Source of the DNA: Bacillota bacterium
Lineage (GTDB): Bacteria > Bacillota > Clostridia > Acetivibrionales > DTU013
Assembly: GCA_023435305.1 (NCBI GenBank)
Contig: JAEYRV010000055.1
Coordinates: forward strand, 1 to 64,000
Direction: 5' to 3'
DNA: 64,000 bases
Every line of letters begins with the position of its first letter. Within the stretch, counting starts at the first letter, position 1. Below are positions 18,012-27,043 of this stretch, in pieces. A program made the translations under genes and the position numbers. The notes beneath the pieces were generated by a model that searched no databases, had not been told where the DNA came from, and worked only from the letters and a program-made list of their open reading frames with translations.

Positions 18012-18650
18012 TCATAATCTTAAGAAGTTCTCAATGATTTTGAGCCCCGTTTTTCCGCTCTTTTCAGGGTGAAATTGGCAGCCATATATATTACCCTGCC
18101 GGATTACTGCTGAAATCAGTCTGCCCCCATAATAAGCATCTGCAAGCCTGTTTTCGTCATTGTCGGGTACTGCTGTGAAGGAATGTACGAAATATACAGT
18201 TGAATCTGCCGGGATCCCGGCAAGTATAGTATTATCCCACTTCGCACAGGAAGGGGCAACGAGTCCGTTCCAACCTATATGCGGTATTTTGTGCATGTAT
18301 CCGTCCACTGCAGTGTCATCGATCTTCACAACCCTGCCATGAATGAGTCCCAGGCCCTCATGTATACCGAACTCCTCGCTTTCATCCAGCATCATCTGCA
18401 TCCCCAGGCATATACCCAAAAACGGCCTGTTTGTTTTTGCATATTCCCTGATCGGGTCGATCAAATTTCTGGAAGCGAGCCCTTTCATTCCGTCGCCAAA
18501 GGCTCCGACCCCTGGCAGAACAAGCATATCCGCCTTAATGACCTCTTCCGGCCTGTCTGTCAGGATGACTTCCGCACCGCAATATTCAAATGCCCTGTTT
18601 ACACTGAGAATGTTTCCGATCCCGTAATCAAGTATGGTAACCTTAGGCAT
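18012..18650 (-). CDS. hisH: HisH-type glutaminase subunit, glycosylation paralogue
   Basis: This class I glutamine amidotransferase has Cys81 (GICLGMQ), His194 and Glu196 (FHPEKSG). It should supply ammonia through the HisF-like partner. No other histidine genes are present. Its neighbours are the HisF- and PseA-like genes, as in Campylobacter flagellin loci, so the ammonia is probably used to form an acetamidino group on the sugar rather than in histidine synthesis. The start lies 3 bp after hisF ends. Confidence 0.85.
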   Translation of the reverse strand: MPKVTILDYGIGNILSVNRAFEYCGAEVILTDRPEEVIKADMLVLPGVGAFGDGMKGLASRNLIDPIREYAKTNRPFLGICLGMQMMLDESEEFGIHEGLGLIHGRVVKIDDTAVDGYMHKIPHIGWNGLVAPSCAKWDNTILAGIPADSTVYFVHSFTAVPDNDENRLADAYYGGRLISAVIRQGNIYGCQFHPEKSGKTGLKIIENFLRL

Positions 18651-18652
18651 AC

Positions 18653-19414
18653 TTAGCTTCTCCTAACATTTATGCACCTATCTGACGCATCTCTCTTTAT
18701 CGTATCCAGTGATATTTTGTTATAATGCAACAAATCTGCAATTGCGACTGCATCAGCAAGCCCGTAATTCACTACCTTCTCCAAATCATCCACGCTGCCC
18801 ATTCCGCCGCTTGCAATAACCGGTATGGGAACTGCTCCCGAGACCTCTCTGACCAGTTCCAGATCGAAGCCTTTCCCTGTCCCCTCCATGTCTACCGATG
18901 TGAGAAGGATTTCTCCGGCGCCTGCCTCATATCCTCTAACTGCCCATTCTACAACATCAATGCCTGATTTTTCCCGGCCATTATCATAGTAAGCTTCCCA
19001 TTTTCCGTCACCCGTTCTTTTTGCTTCAATGGAAAGTACAAAGCACTGCGAACCAAATTTCTGCGATACTTCCCGAATCAGGTCTGGATTCTTTATAGCG
19101 GCCGTATTGATTGCAACTTTGTCGGCTCCGGCTCTCAGAATTTCACGCGCGTCATCAACAGAACGAATACCGCCGCCTACGGTAATGGGTATAAAAACAT
19201 CCTGGCTGGTACGCTTGACTATGTCCATCAAATTGTTTCTGTTGTATAAGCTTGCCACGATGTCCATGTATATGATTTCGTCGATGCCTTCGTTATAGTA
19301 CTTCACAGCGAAAAGATTAGGATCCCCAAGCTTTCGAAGCCCTTCCAGATGTATCCCCTTTACCAGGTTCGGTCCTTTGACATCCAACCTCGCTATCAAT
19401 CTTATGTTTTTCAT
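18653..19414 (-). CDS. hisF: HisF-like cyclase subunit, glycosylation paralogue
   Basis: A (beta/alpha)8-barrel with the catalytic-type Asp11 (IARLDV), ITVGGGIRS, and the second Asp in LLTSVDMEGTGKG. With HisH it should form an ammonia-channelling complex for the PseA-like amidotransferase upstream. The N-terminus differs from standard HisF (KNIRLIARLD instead of KRIIPCLD), consistent with a specialised paralogue. The start is ATG 19414, with GGAG 6 nt upstream; the earlier TTG is part of that site. Confidence 0.85.
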   Translation of the reverse strand: MKNIRLIARLDVKGPNLVKGIHLEGLRKLGDPNLFAVKYYNEGIDEIIYMDIVASLYNRNNLMDIVKRTSQDVFIPITVGGGIRSVDDAREILRAGADKVAINTAAIKNPDLIREVSQKFGSQCFVLSIEAKRTGDGKWEAYYDNGREKSGIDVVEWAVRGYEAGAGEILLTSVDMEGTGKGFDLELVREVSGAVPIPVIASGGMGSVDDLEKVVNYGLADAVAIADLLHYNKISLDTIKRDASDRCINVRRS

Positions 19415-19437
19415 ACCAAGCTCCAATCAACAGAATC

Positions 19438-20592
19438 CTATTCATCAAATACAGTATGCCTGAGCTTCCATACACCATTCTCTTTTTTCCAGATATGGTC
19501 GGAACGCCAGCTATCAACAATGTCCCAGAATTCTTCTTCTGTTATGGAGCAGTATTCCAAAAAGTACTTGAAATACTTTTGGGGAAACTCTCCGTCATAT
19601 TTTCGGACCAGTGCAACTCCTTCTTCTCTAGTGATCTTTTCATCCCGGATTTCATGTGCTGTATCCGAGGTAGTACGCCCGATTCCAAATTTGATATAAG
19701 CCAGCCAATAATGAAATCCATCGATCTTATCGTCCAGGCTTGCATATTTTGAGTAGGTCCCTTCGCTTCTTTCCGTATGGCAGGAGAATCCGGTGTTCTT
19801 GCTGCAGTAATAAAAATTCTCTTGTGGATCCCAAAGCATATAATAGCCCATAAAGTGAATCTCAGTCTTATTTTTTACAATATCCTCATAGTCAGGAGCC
19901 ATATAAGGATATAGATCCTTTGAGGAAACACCATGCTCTACCCAGAATTCCGGTGGCATCCCGGAAAAATAGTGCTTATTGTGGTCTTCAATATCCCTGG
20001 TCGGGCGATATGCGTTCTTCATATCTCCGCCATATTCCACCTCTCCATTTTCTCCGTACATGATGAGGGAAATCTTATTTTGTACAGCCACCTTTAACGG
20101 GAAATTGGTTTGTCCATATATAAATGGCTGGAACGGATCACCAAGTTCCTGGAATGATAACCTTGTCAACAGCCTGCTGATATTGCCGTTTGGAGTTCCA
20201 AGAATATGATCGAATCCGGAACGTATAAAGCTGTCCAGATTCTGCCTGCCTATTTCGGTGGAAGCAAGAGGCGCCCAGGTAACAGTAAGCGGGTTCATGC
20301 CATATTTATATTTCAGCTTGTGCGCGACGACTCCCCCATCTTTCCCGCCACTGACCGGAACAATGACATCATAGGAGCCGTCATTCTTCCGATGCCTGTT
20401 GCATAATTCCACCAATTCCTTTTCCCTCAGGCTCCAGTCGATCTTCCTTTTGTGTTCTGCATAATTGCATGCGCTGCAGACACCGTTTTCATCAAATGTA
20501 ATTCTTGGCCTCTGATTCGAAATAGTACACTTTTTACAAAATTTCACTTCTTCAGGCAGGTTGTATTTTTTTATCAAATTTCTCTTTTCCAT
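19438..20592 (-). CDS. PseA/WbpG-type N-acetyl sugar amidotransferase
   Basis: A 384-residue PP-loop ATP-pyrophosphatase with SGGKDG (81-86) and an N-terminal Cys pair set (C19/C22 and C39/C42) that probably binds zinc. PseA (pseudaminic) and PtmG (legionaminic) convert an acetamido group to acetamidino using ammonia from HisH/HisF. All three partners are here. With legionaminate-type synthases next door, the PtmG role is the more likely. AGAGGTG precedes the ATG. Confidence 0.85.
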   Translation of the reverse strand: MEKRNLIKKYNLPEEVKFCKKCTISNQRPRITFDENGVCSACNYAEHKRKIDWSLREKELVELCNRHRKNDGSYDVIVPVSGGKDGGVVAHKLKYKYGMNPLTVTWAPLASTEIGRQNLDSFIRSGFDHILGTPNGNISRLLTRLSFQELGDPFQPFIYGQTNFPLKVAVQNKISLIMYGENGEVEYGGDMKNAYRPTRDIEDHNKHYFSGMPPEFWVEHGVSSKDLYPYMAPDYEDIVKNKTEIHFMGYYMLWDPQENFYYCSKNTGFSCHTERSEGTYSKYASLDDKIDGFHYWLAYIKFGIGRTTSDTAHEIRDEKITREEGVALVRKYDGEFPQKYFKYFLEYCSITEEEFWDIVDSWRSDHIWKKENGVWKLRHTVFDE

Positions 20593-20667
20593 TTAGCACC
20601 TCTATCATTCCGGCATTATTTCGCTCATATATAAATATCGTAGAAAAAAGTATTTTTCATAACGATT

Positions 20668-21675
20668 TTAAAGCAGATCACTCATTTGTATTGTATAGTC
20701 AGCAGGCAAATCCCATCTTGCCGTCTTGTTGATAATGGAGTCGTAGAATTTAGGACTCAAGCCCGTTCCAGGTCTTTTAACGGTAATCATGCCAGGCAAG
20801 ATGATCTGTCCGGCTTTTATTGCAGTGCAGGTAAAGATGCTTCTTCTTGCTGCATTTCTGACTTCCATCTCATTTTCCGCAGGCAGCTTGATCCCATTAC
20901 CAATTGTCATTTCAACATTTCTGATATATCTTACCATGGTACGCAATTCATCCGGCTCGATGGAAGCTTTGTGATCCGGACCATTCATATTGCGGTCCAA
21001 AGTGAAATGTTTCTCGATTACGGTCGCTCCTAATGCAACAGCAGCTACCGGAATTTCTATACCTTTTGTATGATCCGAATAACCGATTTCAGTATGAAAT
21101 TTCTCCTTCATGGTACACATTGCTTTGAGATTGACATCGCTCAATACCGCGGGATAATTGGATGTACAATGAAGCAATGTCAGTTCCCGATTACCGGCAG
21201 CATAGATCCAATCCAAGGCTTCTTTAACTTCATCCATAGTGGACATCCCTGTCGATAAAATAATCGGCTTTTTCTTTTTTGCTATATGCTCAATCAGCTG
21301 TTTATTTGTAATTTCACCGGATGGTATCTTGAAGATCCCTACCCCCAGATCTTGCAGCATATCAGCAGATTCTTCGTCAAAAGGAGTTGATAAAAAGGTT
21401 ATTTCATTCGATCTGCAATAATCAAACAGGACTTTATGCTCTTCTGGTCCAAGTTCTAACCTCTTCAGCATTTCATACTGCGTTTCCATGTCGGAGGAAC
21501 CCTGGACTTGATATTTCACTTTAGGTGTATGATCGCTCACAAGTTTGTGCGCTTTATACGTCTGAAACTTAACAGCGTCACATCCGGCATCCTTTGCGGT
21601 ATCTATCAATTTCAAGGCCGTTTTCAAATCTCCGTTATGGTTTACTCCTGCTTCCGCTATCACAAAAACAGACAT
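20668..21675 (-). CDS. legI: Sialic-acid-family synthase LegI/NeuB
   Basis: It condenses the 6-deoxy-diacetamido-mannose with phosphoenolpyruvate to give legionaminic acid. An N-terminal TIM barrel (VIAEAGVNHNGD, then SDHTKGIE and EKHFTLDRNMNGPDH) is followed by a C-terminal SAF/antifreeze-like domain (about 275-335). ATG 21675 is preferred over the ATG 6 nt upstream because AAGGAGA is then 6-7 nt away. It follows legF by 11 bp. Confidence 0.9.
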   Translation of the reverse strand: MSVFVIAEAGVNHNGDLKTALKLIDTAKDAGCDAVKFQTYKAHKLVSDHTPKVKYQVQGSSDMETQYEMLKRLELGPEEHKVLFDYCRSNEITFLSTPFDEESADMLQDLGVGIFKIPSGEITNKQLIEHIAKKKKPIILSTGMSTMDEVKEALDWIYAAGNRELTLLHCTSNYPAVLSDVNLKAMCTMKEKFHTEIGYSDHTKGIEIPVAAVALGATVIEKHFTLDRNMNGPDHKASIEPDELRTMVRYIRNVEMTIGNGIKLPAENEMEVRNAARRSIFTCTAIKAGQIILPGMITVKRPGTGLSPKFYDSIINKTARWDLPADYTIQMSDLL

Positions 21676-21686
21676 CTGCATTCTCC

Positions 21687-22388
21687 TTAATCCAACCTGT
21701 TTTCTCGTTCCCTGATCAGCATTTCTGCATACTGGAAATCCATCTCTGTATCAATATCAATGGAATCCTCCACCTTCATAATATATCCTGTTTGGTTCTT
21801 TTGAATAAGGTTATGCTCTTCCAGTATTTTCGACGTTTTAGCTACCCATATTGCACCATTGAATTTATATACAGCAGGCAGATCCTGTCTTCTTGATATC
21901 TTTTTATCCTGATTTACATAATACTCAAGCTTATCGCCATGAAATACCTGCATCCAATATGGGTGCGTCTCAGTCTCACATACCGATACAATACCATCCA
22001 TACCAGACAACAGAAGCTTTTCTACAGCCTCATCAATATGTACAGCCGTCTTTAAAGGTGTAGTACATTGAAGGAGGCAAACATAGTCTGGAAAATAATC
22101 TTCTGTTTGCCTTAGCCTGTCTATTGTGTATATTACTGTATCAATCGTGGGTGAATAGTCCGATGACAACTCATCCGGCCTTAAGAAAGGAACCTCAGCG
22201 CCATATTTCCTGCTTACCTCTGCGATAACCGTATCATCTGTTGAAACAATAATACGGTTTATACTTTTACTTTTTAAAGCCTCTTCAATTGTATATGCGA
22301 TAAGAGGCTTTCCGTTGAGAGGTCTGATGTTTTTACCCGGAAGGCCTTTCGAGCCGCCTCTTGCTGGTATGATCGACAGAATTTCCAT
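21687..22388 (-). CDS. legF: CMP-sugar synthase LegF/NeuA
   Basis: The 233-residue cytidylyltransferase activates the nonulosonic acid as the CMP form for transfer. The nucleotide-binding motif IIPARGGSKGLPGKNI is at residues 6-21, followed by PLIAYTIEEAL. It lies between the SGNH gene and legI, with AAAGGGATG upstream of the ATG. Confidence 0.9.
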   Translation of the reverse strand: MEILSIIPARGGSKGLPGKNIRPLNGKPLIAYTIEEALKSKSINRIIVSTDDTVIAEVSRKYGAEVPFLRPDELSSDYSPTIDTVIYTIDRLRQTEDYFPDYVCLLQCTTPLKTAVHIDEAVEKLLLSGMDGIVSVCETETHPYWMQVFHGDKLEYYVNQDKKISRRQDLPAVYKFNGAIWVAKTSKILEEHNLIQKNQTGYIMKVEDSIDIDTEMDFQYAEMLIRERENRLD

Positions 22389-22392
22389 GATC

Positions 22393-23082
22393 TCATCCCT
22401 TTAGTTTATCAATAATTTTGGTTAATTCCGCTGCAACTTCTTTGTGTGCTGCTTCCGAGTAATGAAATTTATCAATTGCGAGAGCATTATCAAGACCAAT
22501 CCCGTTCAATATGGAGAATGCATCGACTACGGGAATATCCTGTTTGGCACAATACTCCTGGATAGCACAGTTGTATCGCACTATATGGGATTGGGCATGA
22601 ATGAAACGGTAATTTTGTACGGGGGCGATATTAATGAGAATAATTTTGGATCCTGACTTTTGTAATTCGTTTATACAGGTGTCTATATGCGAGATCGTTT
22701 CGGGAATCGAAAAGTAATGCTTTGGTCCGGCAAGAATTTGCATGACATATTCCAGTGGGTTTAAAAAACAAGTTCTATAAATATGTCTGAACTTTTTCGA
22801 CATTCCAACCCGGTAAGAGAACCGTATCATTGAGCCTCTGCCGTTTCTTGTAAGGCCCCTCGGCAGTGCGTCATTGACTCCAAAGGCATATACTGTAATA
22901 TCAGGATTTTTTGAAACAGCTTCTCCGATCCTATCCCGAGACTCCAGAGTAGTCATGCCATCTAATACAAATGTATTTAATTCAAATGACGGAAAACTTC
23001 TCCTTACTATTGAGGTGTATCTTGATTCAATTGGCGTCCAGTCATCCGCCGACATACAGTCGGTATAAAATAGTATTTTCAA
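22393..23082 (-). CDS. SGNH-hydrolase-like protein of the glycosylation locus
   Basis: This 229-residue protein has SGNH block III (GVND, in YAFGVNDALP) and block V (DKFHYS, Asp-x-x-His). The block I region reads FYTDCMSADD instead of GDS, so the Ser nucleophile is displaced or altered. SGNH proteins can act as carbohydrate esterases or O-acetyltransferases. Its position between Maf and legF suggests acyl modification of the flagellin sugar. It starts with TTG behind GGGGTGAAGG. Activity is uncertain. Confidence 0.65.
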   Translation of the reverse strand: MKILFYTDCMSADDWTPIESRYTSIVRRSFPSFELNTFVLDGMTTLESRDRIGEAVSKNPDITVYAFGVNDALPRGLTRNGRGSMIRFSYRVGMSKKFRHIYRTCFLNPLEYVMQILAGPKHYFSIPETISHIDTCINELQKSGSKIILINIAPVQNYRFIHAQSHIVRYNCAIQEYCAKQDIPVVDAFSILNGIGLDNALAIDKFHYSEAAHKEVAAELTKIIDKLKG

Positions 23083-23097
23083 ACCTTCACCCCAGGT

Positions 23098-24993
23098 TCA
23101 TTGACCTCTTAGTGCTTCCTTATAAAATGGATCATAAACATTTTGTATGAAAGATTCTATAAAATTACAAAATTCACAGATTTCTGTCATTTGCTTTTTT
23201 ATATATTCAACTTTACAAAGGTTCTTTTCTACTATATCAGATTTATTCTTAACGTTATTATCCGATATGATTTTGTGAATTGCAATTGATTGTGAAATTG
23301 CTAATAATGTATACTCGTTATAAAATTCACTCTTTTCAATGTTACTTTGTTCTTCAATAATGCCTTTCGCAAGTGCATTATACCGCTCAGGACGTACTGT
23401 TTTCCTTGTAAGCTCCTTCTTAGCTTTTTCGCAAAGGTCGCTCAGAGCAATTGCTTTTGTTTTCAGCAGGGCAGTTTCTGCCTCCAAATAGTCAAAATGC
23501 AGGCGTAATTTATCAGGATCGATTTTTATCGCATAACGGATATCATTGATGATTTCATTGAGTGAGTCTCTTATATCAAATTCATTATTAATATATTTTT
23601 GAATGACATCTGTAAAAGTCATATTAACGCAATTTTCTACACCGATGCCGCCCTCAGTTGCATTTATGAACTGATGTCCTGCTTTAACTGATTTCAATAC
23701 TTTTGCTTCCATTGATATCTTGGCGCTTAATAGACTTGGTAAAGTATAAGTATCCTTTCCATAAATATCTTTCATTTGGATCATCTTATTTTCCTCTTTT
23801 GCTTTATCCTCCTTAAAATTAATCATATGTGCAGCTCCGTCCGCATGAAACTCAAGATCAGTACACGCAAAATCCTGACCAATGAGTATTATAGGATTAC
23901 AACCCATAAAGCTGGCTATTGAAACACAAATTCCGGCAACAGTATGGTCTGAGTCAATTATTTCAAAATCAATACCCATTTTTTCACCAAACTGCCGGCA
24001 TAGTTTATCACCATCAGTTATAAAAATGACCTTTCCCGCCGTAAACATCTGAAGTGTATCACTGTCTACCTGATTCGTATAAAGGAGTATTGTATCATTC
24101 GTATCCAAATCACGATAAATGTCCTTTATTAGGGGCGAGCCGTCCATTGCAACTGTGAAGTTGGGTGTTATTCCATGATTCATTAGAATCCTGAATGATG
24201 AACCTGCGGCGAAAATAGCTGCCTTATTTTTCGCTTTCTCCAATAATCCGATATTCTTATTGAGTGATGGACCGGCAGATACAATAATTGCCGGCTTTCC
24301 TCCTAATTTGCCGTATAAATGCCTTCCATTTATCGCTCCATCCATATGAAGTACATTCATCAGATAGTTTTTAATCCATAGATACTCAAAGTACTCTGTA
24401 GTAATGATGTTAGCGTTGAGCATCTTTATGTATTTCATAAATACCTGTTTTATAGTATCAAAGTGAGAACCATATAGGCTCTTATAAATAGAAAATACAG
24501 CAAACTCTATTTTACCAAGTAATACATTCTTAAAGGCATTAAATATGTGTATCGCACTATTTTCAGGAAGCTCTCCGATAATAAGTGAAAATTCCCTATC
24601 TGTAAAGATCTCGCTCAATCTTCTATATTCCATAAAAAGTCTGAAAATCTCTACGCTGGGTTCAATAACATATATTATCGTTTCCTTTCTGGTAATCTCT
24701 CTCAGCTTCTCAATATGATAGCCGAGCCCCAACCCGAAAACGACAATCATATCTGCGTTATTATCCACGCTCGCAGTCCATTTTACCGCCTCAGCATCCG
24801 CATTGTAGGTACTGTGAACAAAATATTCCCTTGTACCATCATCTACTTTAATGTTCAGCTCATCTCTCTTATTTCTGCAAATATCTGCCTTTATCTGGCA
24901 TTGCATTTTTTCATCCAGCTTCTGTTTTACTTGCTGATACAGCACATGACTTGACTTATCTAAATATGCCATATTCTCATCAAAAATCGACAT
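23098..24993 (-). CDS. Maf motility-associated glycosyltransferase (DUF115)
   Basis: A protein of about 631 residues with the Maf central domain: GKPAIIVSAGPSLNKNI (about 230-246) and a nearby FAAGSSFRIL segment. Flanking regions (about 40-200 and 450-630) are helical. Maf proteins transfer CMP-activated nonulosonic acids to Ser/Thr of flagellin in the cytoplasm. It is encoded between a small unknown protein and the CMP-legionaminate genes, two genes from flagellin. The start is ATG 24993, with GGAG 9 nt upstream. Confidence 0.85.
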   Translation of the reverse strand: MSIFDENMAYLDKSSHVLYQQVKQKLDEKMQCQIKADICRNKRDELNIKVDDGTREYFVHSTYNADAEAVKWTASVDNNADMIVVFGLGLGYHIEKLREITRKETIIYVIEPSVEIFRLFMEYRRLSEIFTDREFSLIIGELPENSAIHIFNAFKNVLLGKIEFAVFSIYKSLYGSHFDTIKQVFMKYIKMLNANIITTEYFEYLWIKNYLMNVLHMDGAINGRHLYGKLGGKPAIIVSAGPSLNKNIGLLEKAKNKAAIFAAGSSFRILMNHGITPNFTVAMDGSPLIKDIYRDLDTNDTILLYTNQVDSDTLQMFTAGKVIFITDGDKLCRQFGEKMGIDFEIIDSDHTVAGICVSIASFMGCNPIILIGQDFACTDLEFHADGAAHMINFKEDKAKEENKMIQMKDIYGKDTYTLPSLLSAKISMEAKVLKSVKAGHQFINATEGGIGVENCVNMTFTDVIQKYINNEFDIRDSLNEIINDIRYAIKIDPDKLRLHFDYLEAETALLKTKAIALSDLCEKAKKELTRKTVRPERYNALAKGIIEEQSNIEKSEFYNEYTLLAISQSIAIHKIISDNNVKNKSDIVEKNLCKVEYIKKQMTEICEFCNFIESFIQNVYDPFYKEALRGQ

Positions 24994-25008
24994 GATCAAA
25001 CACTCCGT

Positions 25009-25338
25009 TTAGTTAGTGTATTTTCCCCGCAGATCTGTCAGCATTTCTTCAAGTACTGGAACAATCTCATATTCAAATATATCGGCAAATAGTATATAAT
25101 CATTATTAGCAATTGCATCGTTTATATTGGCCAATTTTTGATTGAGCCTTACTATTTTTTCCGTATTACCGTATGCCGTAATATACTGATCCGCCACAAA
25201 GCCGATCCCCTCAATGATTTTTGGCATCATACCAAATCCATCCTTGATACTGCCCTCATACATTTTTGATGTCATATACCGTATCTCTTCTGTAACAATT
25301 TGTATTTGCCTTATTAGTTTCTCCATTGTTATTTCCAT
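25009..25338 (-). CDS. Unknown 109-residue helical protein between flagellin and maf
   Basis: I do not recognise this protein. It is acidic, predicted all-helical and free of Cys, TM segments or a signal peptide. The N-terminus (EKLIRQIQIVTEEIRYMTSK) has heptad-like spacing, as in flagellar chaperones. GAGG precedes the ATG. It lies after the flagellin terminator and 15 bp before maf, so it probably shares maf's transcript. A helper that presents flagellin to Maf, or a FliS/FliT-like chaperone, would fit but is unproven. Confidence 0.65.
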   Translation of the reverse strand: MEITMEKLIRQIQIVTEEIRYMTSKMYEGSIKDGFGMMPKIIEGIGFVADQYITAYGNTEKIVRLNQKLANINDAIANNDYILFADIFEYEIVPVLEEMLTDLRGKYTN

Positions 25339-25436
25339 GATATACCTCTTCCTTTGATATACTAGGTTAGTTTTAGCACCTCGTACTGCTTGTGCTCCTT
25401 CGGGACAGATTATACAGGCTTATTAGCTAAAATAAA

Positions 25437-25466
25437 AGCCAACCATACGGTTGGCTTTTATTAATG
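25437..25466 (-). terminator. Flagellin terminator
   Basis: An 11-bp stem AAAAGCCAACC / GGTTGGCTTTT with loop ATAC lies 16 bp past the flagellin stop. It is followed by T-rich sequence on the minus strand. It separates the abundant flagellin transcript from the maf/leg genes. Confidence 0.85.
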
Positions 25467-25481
25467 AGAGTTTCAAAGTAA

Positions 25482-26600
25482 TTACTGGAGTAACTGCAGT
25501 ACACTCTGGGGCTGCTGATTTGCCTGCGCCAACATTGCGGTCGCAGCCTGATTGAGGATATTGTTCTTTGTGAACTCCATCATTTCCTTGGCCATATCGA
25601 CATCGCGGACACGTGATTCAGCAGCTGTCAGATTCTCTGAGCTGGTAGACAGATTTGCGATTGTGTGCTCGAGCCTGTTCTGCCAAGCGCCCATTTTGGA
25701 TCTCTCTGCAGAAACCGTTTCAATAGCAGAATCAATTATTTGAAGCCTTTTTTCAAAATTCTGGGTTGCGTCAAGGCTAGTAACATCAACGTCGACTACA
25801 TTACTGCCTGATCCTAATCCTATTGCGTTTGCTTTCATGTTGTTGATTGTTATGCCCAAATCCTGGTCTGCATTTGCACCAATCTGAAGTATTGTTTCTT
25901 CTCCGTCTGTAACAAGAGTACCACTCAGAACAGTTGCATTTGCTGTTGAAGCAAAGGTAAGCTTTACTCCGATATCGTTGAAATCATAGACGCCTTTAGC
26001 GACAGCTGTATTTGCTGCAACACTGATAGTCTGTGTTGTGCCCCCGATCCTAGCAGATATTGTATTTGAGTCTGTCGTAAAAGTAATAGTTGTGCTATCT
26101 GCAAGCCCAGTGACTTTTACAGATATGCCTGCTGTCGAAATATCGGACATGCTAGCAGTACCACTTACAACAGATACGCCCAAGCTGCCGTCGATCAATT
26201 TCTTACCATTGAATTCAGTTTTATCTGCTATCCCGGTTATTTCTTCAGCCAGCTGATTGATTTCATCCTGGATCTTGTTCAAGTCATCAGTATCATTTGT
26301 ATCGTTGTTGGCCTGAACTACCAGTTCTCTCATCCTGAGCAGCATGCTGTGAGTTTCATTCAGTGCGCCTTCAGCTGTCTGAATAAGTGAAATACCATCC
26401 TGAGCATTTCTTGAGGCCTGATCGAGACCCTTGATCTGGTTTCTCATTTTTTCGGAGATCGCAAGACCTGCTGCGTCGTCGCCGGCTTTGTTGATTCTCT
26501 GGCCTGAGGACAATTTCTCCAATGATTTGCTCTGAGCTGCTGTAGCCTGTGTCAACCTTGAATAAGTGTTGAGTGCTGCGATATTGTGATTGATTCTCAT
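25482..26600 (-). CDS. hag: Flagellin
   Basis: A filament subunit of about 372 residues. The conserved D0/D1 N-terminus (MRINHNIAALNTYSRL, SLEKLSSGQRINKAGDDAAG) and C-terminus (AESRVRDVDMAKEMMEFTKN, ILNQAATAMLAQANQQPQ) flank a Ser/Thr-rich central domain (about 150-270), the likely target of O-linked sugar. ATG 26600 has GGAGG 8 nt upstream; the in-frame extension is rejected. It has its own sigma-D promoter, a structured leader and a terminator. Confidence 0.96.
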   Translation of the reverse strand: MRINHNIAALNTYSRLTQATAAQSKSLEKLSSGQRINKAGDDAAGLAISEKMRNQIKGLDQASRNAQDGISLIQTAEGALNETHSMLLRMRELVVQANNDTNDTDDLNKIQDEINQLAEEITGIADKTEFNGKKLIDGSLGVSVVSGTASMSDISTAGISVKVTGLADSTTITFTTDSNTISARIGGTTQTISVAANTAVAKGVYDFNDIGVKLTFASTANATVLSGTLVTDGEETILQIGANADQDLGITINNMKANAIGLGSGSNVVDVDVTSLDATQNFEKRLQIIDSAIETVSAERSKMGAWQNRLEHTIANLSTSSENLTAAESRVRDVDMAKEMMEFTKNNILNQAATAMLAQANQQPQSVLQLLQ

Positions 26601-26661
26601 AATGAATACCTCCATGTATTTTTTTTAGTAGGGCGTCCTTGCCCCCTATATTTTGGAGCCT

Positions 26662-26709
26662 GACAGAACACTTTCTGCCATCCGGCCGGACTGGTGAGAA
26701 TGTTCTGTC
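26662..26709 (-). promoter_or_regulatory. Stem-loop in flagellin leader, candidate CsrA site
   Basis: A 9-bp stem GACAGAACA / TGTTCTGTC encloses a second palindrome (TCCGGCCGGA flanked by CCA and TGG) that presents a GGA motif. A second GGA lies in the flagellin Shine-Dalgarno (TGGAGG). Paired sites of this kind are how CsrA represses hag in Bacillus subtilis. CsrA and FliW are encoded just upstream. Confidence 0.6.
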
Positions 26710-26724
26710 TGTCTCTCATATAAT

Positions 26725-26751
26725 ATATCGTTGATTTGTGAAATAAACTTA
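26725..26751 (-). promoter_or_regulatory. Sigma-D promoter of flagellin
   Basis: The minus strand reads TAAG, 15-bp spacer, AACGATAT. This is close to TAAA-N15-GCCGATAT. It lies about 125 bp before the flagellin ATG and just upstream of the leader stem-loop. Confidence 0.72.
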
Positions 26752-26762
26752 ATAGCAAAAAT

Positions 26763-26795
26763 AAAAAAAATTCTGCTTTTTTTGCAGAATTTTTA
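26763..26795 (-). terminator. Terminator after csrA
   Basis: Stem ATTCTGC / GCAGAAT, extended by A-T pairs, with a T-rich run on the minus strand. It lies directly after the csrA stop and upstream of the flagellin promoter. Confidence 0.75.
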
Positions 26796-26799
26796 TTTC

Positions 26800-27027
26800 T
26801 CAGATCTTCTTACCCTTCAACAGGTCATTTATCGAAATATCGCCCACCTGAGAAGCCTTTCTGTTCTCCTGCTGTATCTCCAGAAATACCTCTTTTCTGT
26901 GTATCGAAACATTTCTGGGCGCATTGATACCAATACGCACCTGATCTCCCTGTATATCGAGTACGGTTATTTCTATATCGTCATTCAGCATGATCGTCTG
27001 ATCTTTTTTTCTTGTAAGTACCAGCAC
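26800..27027 (-). CDS. csrA: Translational regulator CsrA
   Basis: A small RNA-binding dimer of about 75 residues. With the GTG start at 27027 it opens as M-LVLTRKKDQTIMLNDDIEI, the standard CsrA N-terminus, followed by VRIGINAPRNVSIHRKEVFLEI. AGGAGG is 9 nt upstream of this GTG. The longer ORF starting at 27060 is rejected. CsrA represses flagellin translation and is sequestered by FliW, whose gene ends 16 bp upstream. Confidence 0.93.
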   Translation of the reverse strand: MLVLTRKKDQTIMLNDDIEITVLDIQGDQVRIGINAPRNVSIHRKEVFLEIQQENRKASQVGDISINDLLKGKKI

Positions 27028-27043
27028 AGACACAAACCTCCTG

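Noticed and set aside
18012..19414. Histidine biosynthesis operon
   Set aside because: Only hisH and hisF are present, inside a nonulosonate cluster next to a PseA-type gene, so a role in sugar amidation is more likely.
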